Assembly: GCA_024233215.1 (NCBI GenBank)
Contig: JACKPW010000046.1
Span: 1 to 20,289, forward strand
Direction of reading: 5' to 3'
Origin: Verrucomicrobiales bacterium
GTDB taxonomy: Bacteria > Verrucomicrobiota > Verrucomicrobiia > Limisphaerales > J093
Length of the DNA: 20,289 nt
Shown here piece by piece: positions 14,843 to 20,289 of the stretch (position 1 is its first letter; each line of letters opens with the position of its first letter). Both the position numbers and the translations under genes were made by a program. The notes beneath the pieces are model-generated. The model saw only the letters and a program-made list of their open reading frames with translations, was not told the origin of the DNA and did no database searches.

Positions 14843-17416
14843 CTACCTTGCGGCAGCTCCTCCCGGCACGTTGGCTCTCGCCTCGCCGTGGGGGGCTGGA
14901 CCGAGGGTCAGGTTTCGGAAGGAAATCTCCGCCTTGCAGTTGCCGTGAATCTGGAGACCGATCAGACCCGCCAGGGGGATGGAGGGGTCCGGTTCGAGGT
15001 AGTCCACTGTCTTCTCGCCGTTCAGCAGAATCCGGATGTGCGACCCGGCACAACGCACCTCGTAGCGGTTCCAATCGCCGGGCTTCTCCAACCGCTGAAT
15101 CTGTTCGGCCGGAGCCTGCGCGAGGAAGCGGTTGCGTCGCGATTCATCGTAGAGACAACCGGAATAGCCGGCACCGATGTCCGCCTGGAAACCGCTCATC
15201 TCGTTTGCCGGTTGGGCCACGCGTTTGCTGTGGAACTGCACCCCGCCGTTTACGAAGCCCTCCGTGCCGACCAGCTTGTATTCCAGCCGGAGCACGAAGT
15301 TGGTGTACCGGCTCGTCGTGGTCAGGAACTCATTGCGCGGATTGCCCTCGATGGAGCCGCCCACGATGACGCCGTCGCGCACGCGCCACACGTCGGGGTT
15401 GCCCTCCCACCCGTTGAGGGACCGGCCATCGAACAGCGACGTCGGTTTCACCGGAGCCGGAATGGTCGCGGAAATCTCCTTTGCCTTCGCACGTATCTCC
15501 TCGATCCCCGCCGTCGTCGCGATCCGGTCAAGCGCCTCCTTGAGCGTCGCGGGATCGTCCGGGGCCAGGGCGGGTGCGATCTGGACGATGGCCATGGCCG
15601 CTTCGTTGCGCAGCCCCGGCTCATCGAGGTACGGGACGAGCAACCGGAAGCTCCCGATGTCCGTCAAACGGCCCAGACCCGAGATGATCAGGCGCCGATC
15701 CGCTTCGGTTTCGGCGGCTTGGTTGGCGGTTCGAAACCAACTGACGAGCGTGTCGTTCGGACGTTGATGTTCCTCGGCGGCGGTAGTGGCCAACCGCATC
15801 AACGAACCCAGTGCGACCCGGTGCACGGAGGGGCTCGAATCGGTTCCGACAAGTGCGGCCAGCGCTTCGGCCGGTGCGGCATCCGGCCATCGAGCCAGTT
15901 GTTCGATCGCATGGACCGCGACGCCTTCATCGGAATCCTGCGCGGCAGCCAGCACGACGGGGAGTGCACCGGCGTCGCCAAGCGACACCAGGATGCGCAC
16001 CCAGGCATTCTTCAATCCGGGCTCGGTGGTTTGCATCAATTCCGCCTGAACCCGATCACTGCCCAACGCGGTGTTGCCGGTCCGGCGGCACACACCGGCC
16101 ACGGCGTTTTCGGCAGCTTCGCGCGCCGACTCGTCTTGGCGGGTCCTGACGAGGGCGATCAGGGCCGGCAACTCCTCGCGTCCTGCCAGCGATTTCAAGG
16201 CCTGCGAGGCGGCCACGCTGACCCGCACGTCGGGATCGGCAGCCTGCCGGAGCAGTTCCGTCACGGCGTTGGTCACACCCCGGCTCTCCAGCAGCCGCGT
16301 GAATTGAACCCGGGCATCGGGGTCCGTCGCAGTGGCCAGTGCCCAGAGGATCTTCTGCTCTACTGCCGCTCCCGACATCCGCTGCAGGCTCTCCCGCGCC
16401 ACCGCGGCTTCCTCGGGACGCCGGTTGTCCGCCACCGCTTCAAGCAACACGCCGGTTTCGCCAGCCCCTCCGATTTGCCCCAGGACCCGCAACGCCGTCT
16501 TTCGCACCTCGGCATCCTCATCGGCGGTCAGGTCGCAGATCACGGTGGGCGTTTGCGCGTTGTGACAATCGATCAATGCGGTGAGCAGGAGGACCCGCAT
16601 TTCGGGGGGGACCTTGCGGACCTCGACGTTCAACGCGCGGGCCAGCGGATCACCGGGGATATCGCGGATGGTGAGCAGAGCGACGTTGCGGAAGCGGCGG
16701 TCCGGGGAATGCAGTTGCTCGATCAACAAGGGCACGCCGTTGTCCTTTCGGGCGACAATGGCCCCGCGCGTTGCCGCCGCTCGAAGCCCCGGGGGGACAT
16801 CCGCGCGCCGCACGATGTCATAGAGCGCTGCCGCGTTGTCCGGATTGCCCTTGGCCGACCGTTGGCCGGCTGCCAGCAGCAAGCCTGCGGCGGCGTCCGC
16901 CCGGTTTGGCTCCGGGTCTTGCGTGAGCGTGCGACGAAGGACCGCGATGGATTCGTCATTCGCGATGCGGCCCAACGCCAGCAGGGCTTCGCCGGCCACA
17001 CCCGAGGCGGGATCGTTGGCGAAATCGCGGAGGAGCCCGACGGCCTTTTCATCCCGCAACAGGCCGAGCGAGTTGATCACGCCGGCAAGCGGGTTGCCTT
17101 GGAGGGAACTCGTGGCGGTTCGGAGCGCTTCGGCGGCACGCGGATCGGGGATGCCTTCCAGACCGCTGCGCGCGTAGGCGTTCAGATGCTCGTCGGCGAG
17201 CAGCGATGCCAGAGCCGGGACCGCTTCGGCGGTGCCGAATTCCCCGAGTTGTTGGCAGGCGCGGGCCTTTTCGAAGAGCGGTGCGTCGGATTCGATGACC
17301 GCGATCAGCTCCCGCGTTTTCTCCGCCGGATGGTCCGCGGCGGTCGATTCGACCGCGGCGACCGTCAGCAGACACGTGGCCGTCAGGCTCCAGAGAACAG
17401 GTCGTGTGCGCATCAT
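14843..17416 (-). CDS. Exported HEAT-repeat protein fused to DUF1080
   Basis: This 857-residue protein begins with a Sec signal (MMRTRPVLWSLTATCLLTVA, cleavage near STAA). Residues about 35-640 are HEAT / PBS-lyase-like repeats, for example DAEVRKTALRVLGQIGGAGE and DVRVSVAASQALKSLAGRE. Residues about 658-842 are a DUF1080 concanavalin-like domain: TSLFDGRSLNGWEG, FVLRLEYKLVGTEGFVNGGV, GFQADIGAGYSGCLYDES, GDWNRYEVRCAGSHIRILLNG and LIGLQIHGNCKAEISFRNLTL. Characterised DUF1080 proteins cleave 3-keto-glycosides after C3 oxidation by a Gfo-type enzyme, so that activity is likely here, in the periplasm. I chose the paired ATGs at 17416/17413; the reading frame stays open far upstream, but that part overlaps Gfo-3 and has biased, non-protein-like composition. 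It follows Gfo-3 by 34 nt and is almost certainly in the same operon. The role of the HEAT array is unknown. Confidence 0.92.
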   Translation of the reverse strand: MMRTRPVLWSLTATCLLTVAAVESTAADHPAEKTRELIAVIESDAPLFEKARACQQLGEFGTAEAVPALASLLADEHLNAYARSGLEGIPDPRAAEALRTATSSLQGNPLAGVINSLGLLRDEKAVGLLRDFANDPASGVAGEALLALGRIANDESIAVLRRTLTQDPEPNRADAAAGLLLAAGQRSAKGNPDNAAALYDIVRRADVPPGLRAAATRGAIVARKDNGVPLLIEQLHSPDRRFRNVALLTIRDIPGDPLARALNVEVRKVPPEMRVLLLTALIDCHNAQTPTVICDLTADEDAEVRKTALRVLGQIGGAGETGVLLEAVADNRRPEEAAVARESLQRMSGAAVEQKILWALATATDPDARVQFTRLLESRGVTNAVTELLRQAADPDVRVSVAASQALKSLAGREELPALIALVRTRQDESAREAAENAVAGVCRRTGNTALGSDRVQAELMQTTEPGLKNAWVRILVSLGDAGALPVVLAAAQDSDEGVAVHAIEQLARWPDAAPAEALAALVGTDSSPSVHRVALGSLMRLATTAAEEHQRPNDTLVSWFRTANQAAETEADRRLIISGLGRLTDIGSFRLLVPYLDEPGLRNEAAMAIVQIAPALAPDDPATLKEALDRIATTAGIEEIRAKAKEISATIPAPVKPTSLFDGRSLNGWEGNPDVWRVRDGVIVGGSIEGNPRNEFLTTTSRYTNFVLRLEYKLVGTEGFVNGGVQFHSKRVAQPANEMSGFQADIGAGYSGCLYDESRRNRFLAQAPAEQIQRLEKPGDWNRYEVRCAGSHIRILLNGEKTVDYLEPDPSIPLAGLIGLQIHGNCKAEISFRNLTLGPAPHGEARANVPGGAAAR

Positions 17417-17450
17417 GGCTTGGGGTTTTGGATGACGGTTGGGGGGGCGG

Positions 17451-18755
17451 TCAGATGTTGAAGCTCCACGGTTCGCGCGTGGCCCGGCGACGCATGCGAT
17501 TGGCTTCCTCATCCCCCACGAACTCCTCCTTGACCGGGTCGAATGTGAGCTTCCGACCCAGTTGCCAGGAGAGCTGGGCGGCGAAGCAGACGAGGTGGGA
17601 ACGCCGCATGATGTCCTGGTTGCAGACCGGTTTGGCCCGCGACTTGACGCAATCGAAGAAGTTGCGCCCGTGCCCGGCGGAGCTGAGTCCGGTGACCGCG
17701 AACTGGTTGGTGAGGCGTTTGGCCAGGTTCTCCGAGAAGACGAGCTGTCCGTTGTCGCCGGTCTCGACCCAGCCTTCGTCCCCCTCGAAGCGGACGGGGC
17801 AGGTGCCGGTGGAGGTGTGGTATTGCGGATCGCGATTCCCGAACGCCGTGGGCAGGAAGTCGCAGACCAGTTGCACGCCGTTGGCGTAGCGGCCGATGAT
17901 GGAGGTCTCGGTGGCCTCGTATTCGAGCGGCGCGGTGTCGTCGGCCTGGTTCGCCCATTGGCACAGATCCACCGTGTGCGCCCCCCAATCGAGGAAGTTG
18001 CCGCCCGCCTCGAAATCGTGGTGACCCCGCCAGCCGCCGCTGACGTAACGGCTGTTGTACGGCCGCCAGGGGGCAGGACCGAGCCAGCGGTCCCAGTCGC
18101 ATTCCCCATCCGGCGGTTCGGGTTCACCCGGCAGCCACGCGTAGTTCTTGGAGGGAACATAAACCGAGGCGTGGACGGTGTGGAGCCGCCCCAGCATGCC
18201 GCTGTGCGCCAGATGCACGGCGTATTGGAAGTTCGGAACGCTGCGTCGCTGGGTGCCCGCCTGAAAGACCCGCGCATAGCGGTGGATCCCGTCCGCCAGC
18301 GACTGGATTTCAGAGATGGTCATCCCACACGGCTTCTCGCTGTAAACGTCCTTGCCGGCTTTCGCGGCGAGCAGCGAAGCCAGCGCATGCCAATGATCAC
18401 CGGTGGCGATCAACACCGCGTCGATATCCGCTCGGGCAAGCAGTTCGAAGAAGTCCTGGTACATGACGCAATCCCGGTTGCTGTAATGCGCGTCCGCCAT
18501 CTGCTTGACCTTCTCCCGGCGACTGCGTTGGACGTCGCAAATGGCGACAAACTGCAGGTCCTTCTGTGGCAGCATGACGCTCAGGTCGTATTGACCGCGC
18601 GGACCCAGGCCGATGCCCCCGAGCACAATCCGCTCACTGGGAGCCACGGCACCCTCCCGTCCCAGCACCCGGGCCGGAATGAGCCAGGGCAGGGTCACGG
18701 CGCTTCCGGCCGCAAGAGTGCGTCCGAGGAACTGTCGTCGAGTCACGATCTTCAT
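17451..18755 (-). CDS. Tat-exported Gfo/Idh/MocA-family oxidoreductase 3
   Basis: This 434-residue oxidoreductase has a Tat signal (VTRRQFLGRT, 4-13, then a hydrophobic core to about 32). The nucleotide-binding fold starts at IVLGGIGLGPRGQYD, then DAVLIATGDHWHALAS and the intact Glu-Lys-Pro motif VYSEKPCGMT. The substrate domain has GEPEPPDGECDWDRWLGPAPW and the catalytic-region motif DWGAHTVDLCQW with both His and Asp present. The C-terminus ends in FVGDEEANRMRRRATREPWSFNI. This is the canonical exported subfamily common in Verrucomicrobia and Planctomycetes, and the most complete of the three copies here. I chose the ATG at 18755 because it places the Tat motif at residues 4-10; an in-frame start at 18803 would add sixteen residues. 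The HEAT-DUF1080 gene lies 34 nt downstream. A promoter with a palindrome at its -35 is at 18774-18808, and a XylR-type regulator is divergent. It probably generates the 3-keto-glycoside that DUF1080 cleaves. Confidence 0.95.
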   Translation of the reverse strand: MKIVTRRQFLGRTLAAGSAVTLPWLIPARVLGREGAVAPSERIVLGGIGLGPRGQYDLSVMLPQKDLQFVAICDVQRSRREKVKQMADAHYSNRDCVMYQDFFELLARADIDAVLIATGDHWHALASLLAAKAGKDVYSEKPCGMTISEIQSLADGIHRYARVFQAGTQRRSVPNFQYAVHLAHSGMLGRLHTVHASVYVPSKNYAWLPGEPEPPDGECDWDRWLGPAPWRPYNSRYVSGGWRGHHDFEAGGNFLDWGAHTVDLCQWANQADDTAPLEYEATETSIIGRYANGVQLVCDFLPTAFGNRDPQYHTSTGTCPVRFEGDEGWVETGDNGQLVFSENLAKRLTNQFAVTGLSSAGHGRNFFDCVKSRAKPVCNQDIMRRSHLVCFAAQLSWQLGRKLTFDPVKEEFVGDEEANRMRRRATREPWSFNI

Positions 18756-18773
18756 GGGCGATAGGTGTGGCCA

Positions 18774-18808
18774 TCCATAGGCTTCCCGAGGGGCTTCGGT
18801 CAATGACC
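18774..18808 (-). promoter_or_regulatory. Promoter for Gfo-3/HEAT-DUF1080 operon with palindromic operator at -35
   Basis: On the minus strand TTGACC (18803-18798) and TATGGA (18779-18774) are spaced by 18 nt, with the start of transcription expected about 12 nt before the Gfo-3 ATG. The -35 is half of a perfect 11-nt palindrome GGTCA-A-TGACC (18798-18808). A repressor bound there would block the -35. No other copy of this palindrome was found in the window. Confidence 0.45.
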
Positions 18809-18920
18809 AACGACTGCCGGTGGACGTGGTTTGCCTCCGGCCGGGAGTTGCCGGGGCGCCGGGTGGGTGTCATCATGCGCCGGTCTCCAACGCTTCGGCC
18901 GCTGTCATCCGGCGGGTGGC

Positions 18921-19007
18921 GGTGATGGCGGAGCGGTTGGAGCCACGTCGAGGTCCGCAGTACGCGCTGAAATGAAACCCAGAGCCAGCGGAACGTCCGC
19001 CATCGCC
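18921..19007. repeat. 12-bp imperfect inverted repeat upstream of the XylR-type gene
   Basis: GGTGATGGCGGA (18921-18932) and TCCGCCATCGCC (18996-19007) are reverse complements at 11 of 12 positions, with 63 nt between arms. They lie 48-134 nt upstream of the regulator's first ATG, in the divergent region. They could be an autoregulatory operator pair or chance similarity in GC-rich DNA. The rest of the 299-nt intergenic region shows no gene. Confidence 0.3.
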
Positions 19008-19054
19008 CTCCGGGTCGCCGCGGGGAAGCACCCGGGTGGGTCGCCTGAATCCGC

Positions 19055-20251
19055 ATGAGTCCCGGTGTTCCAGACCGGGGCGGACCGGGGCGTCGCGTGG
19101 CCAAAGTGGTCCTGCTGCTCGAATCCTCGCGGGCTTCGGGACGGGCCCTGTTGCGGGGGGTGGCGAACTACGCCCATGTGCGCGGAGACTGGTCGTTCTT
19201 CTGGGAACCCGCCGGGCTGGAGAAAGCCTGGCCGGTGTTGCGCAAGCTGGATGCCGACGGGGTGATTCTCCGGGACGTGGGCCGGGTGGAGGAGGTGGTG
19301 AAACTGGGGCTTCCCGCGGTGGTCGTGGGACACAGCCGGACCGAGGTTCCCGGGTTGATCAACGTGGTCACGGATTCCCTGAGCGTGGGGCGGCTTGCCG
19401 CCCGGCATCTGCTCGACTGCGGCTTGCGGCATTTCGGTTACTGCGGCCTGGCGGAGAGTGGCATCGAGGCGACCCCCTGGTCGCGGCAGCGGGAGGAGAG
19501 TTTCTTTGAATGCCTGGGGGAGGCGGGCTACTCGGCAAATGCTTTCGAGGTTGAGAGCGGCGCCCACCGGACCGGCTGGCGTCGCGAGCTGCAGGGATTG
19601 GCAGCCTGGCTGGTGAACCTCCCCCGCCCCGCAGGGGTGATGGCCTGCAATGATGACTGTGGCCAGCAGGTGATCGAGGCTTGCCGGCTTGCGGGACTGC
19701 AGATTCCGGACGACATCGCCGTGCTGGGGGTGGACAACGATGACCTGATCTCCGGCCTGTCGAATCCACCGATGTCGAGCGTGGCCCTGAATTTTGAGCG
19801 GGCCGGGTACGAATGCGCCGAGGCCCTCGACCGACTCATCCGGAAGCAGGCCCCCCCCGCCCGTCGGATTGTGGTGGAGGCCTCGCATGTGGCGGTCCGG
19901 CATTCGACGAATCTCTTTGCCGTCGAGGATTCCCTGGTGTCCCGGGCGCTGCGTTTCATCCGGGAGGAAAGCCGGCGGCCGGTGGGGGTGGACGAGGTGG
20001 CGCGGGCGGTGGCGCTGTCGCGACGGACATTGGAGAAGCGGTTTCGCAGCGCGTTGAACCGCTCGGTGTTGGCGGAGATCCGCCGGATGCGTGTGGAGCA
20101 CATCTGCCGGTTGCTGGTGGCGACGAACCGCCCGATTTCGGAAATTGCCGGCGATCTGGGATTCGAGGGGCCCCAGCACGTGGCGCGGTATTTTCGGGCG
20201 GAGAAGGGGATCACCCCGCGCGAGTTTCGGCGCCGGTCCCAGACCAGTTGA
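19055..20251 (+). CDS. XylR-type transcriptional regulator (sugar-binding domain + AraC HTH)
   Basis: This 398-residue regulator has a periplasmic-binding-protein-like ligand domain at about 15-285: KVVLLLESSRASGRALLRGVANYA (17-40), VVTDSLSVGRLAARHLLDCG, PAGVMACNDDCGQQVIEACR and IPDDIAVLGVDNDDL. An AraC-type double helix-turn-helix fills about 292-395: VDEVARAVALSRRTLEKRF (312-330) and the signature ISEIAGDLGFEGPQHVARYF (361-380) followed by KGITPREFRRR. This is the XylR architecture, with no LacI-type N-terminal helix-turn-helix. It binds a sugar and then activates or represses carbohydrate genes. A GTG at 19097, fourteen codons in, is an alternative start that fits family N-termini better. 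It is divergent from the Gfo-3/HEAT-DUF1080 operon, its most likely target. The inducer is unknown. Confidence 0.93.
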   Translation: MSPGVPDRGGPGRRVAKVVLLLESSRASGRALLRGVANYAHVRGDWSFFWEPAGLEKAWPVLRKLDADGVILRDVGRVEEVVKLGLPAVVVGHSRTEVPGLINVVTDSLSVGRLAARHLLDCGLRHFGYCGLAESGIEATPWSRQREESFFECLGEAGYSANAFEVESGAHRTGWRRELQGLAAWLVNLPRPAGVMACNDDCGQQVIEACRLAGLQIPDDIAVLGVDNDDLISGLSNPPMSSVALNFERAGYECAEALDRLIRKQAPPARRIVVEASHVAVRHSTNLFAVEDSLVSRALRFIREESRRPVGVDEVARAVALSRRTLEKRFRSALNRSVLAEIRRMRVEHICRLLVATNRPISEIAGDLGFEGPQHVARYFRAEKGITPREFRRRSQTS

Positions 20252-20289
20252 GAGGGCCGGAGAAGCGGTTGCCGGCCGCCACGGTCGGC

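Noticed and set aside
14888..17461. Very long open frame (857 codons) on the plus strand, antisense to the HEAT-DUF1080 gene
   Set aside because: Its translation is Arg/Gly/Val-rich with no recognisable motif and lies entirely opposite a gene with clear domains. Long antisense frames are expected in GC-rich coding DNA. The equal length to the real gene is coincidence.
17417..18277. 287-codon upstream extension of the HEAT-DUF1080 frame
   Set aside because: It overlaps Gfo-3 in another frame, is rich in Arg/Ser/Thr/Pro with no motif, and the true signal peptide starts at 17416.

Overview
The window is a GC-rich bacterial chromosome segment. It most resembles a Verrucomicrobiota genome, probably of the Pedosphaera/Limisphaera type. 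This is an inference from gene content, not from a marker gene: several Tat-exported Gfo/Idh/MocA oxidoreductases, DUF1080 (3-keto-glycoside hydrolase-like) domains, a ThuA fusion, large exported HEAT-repeat proteins, and start codons that almost all lack a Shine-Dalgarno sequence. No rRNA, tRNA, CRISPR array, transposase or phage gene was seen.

Layout. Bases 1-193 hold no gene I can support. A nucleotide-sugar epimerase/dehydratase (194-1168, +) converges on a minus-strand group made of dnaN (sliding clamp), a VC0807-like membrane protein and a small Cys-containing protein (3372 down to 1226). A clear promoter, TTGACA-17-TATTGA, precedes dnaN. Upstream of it lie a NifS/IscS-type cysteine desulfurase and a YceI-like exported lipid-binding protein, separated by a strong intrinsic terminator (about 4780-4814).

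From about 5.5 kb to the end the window is an accessory sugar-modification region. ThuA-DUF1080 is followed by Gfo/Idh/MocA-1 (8484 to 5562). A VapBC toxin-antitoxin remnant, with the toxin broken by one in-frame TGA, lies at 8623-9331. Gfo/Idh/MocA-2 is followed by an exported HEAT-repeat protein with a C-terminal beta-sandwich (13401 to 9534). A divergent exported TlpA-like thioredoxin (13522-14811, +) shares a symmetric intergenic region with Gfo-2. Gfo/Idh/MocA-3 is followed by an exported HEAT-repeat protein whose C-terminus is DUF1080 (18755 to 14843). A divergent XylR-type regulator (19055-20251, +) closes the region.

How the genes may work together. Gfo/Idh/MocA enzymes can oxidise sugar C3-OH to 3-keto sugars, ThuA acts with the Gfo-family ThuB on 3-keto-trehalose-type intermediates, and DUF1080 proteins cleave 3-keto-glycosides. 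All three oxidoreductases carry Tat signals and the ThuA/DUF1080/HEAT proteins carry Sec signals, so the region reads as a periplasmic 3-keto-glycoside pathway under a local sugar-responsive regulator. The most unusual element is the repeated pairing of a Tat-Gfo oxidoreductase with a paralogous HEAT protein, in which the C-terminal domain has been swapped (beta-sandwich in one, DUF1080 in the other). Substrates cannot be read from the sequence.
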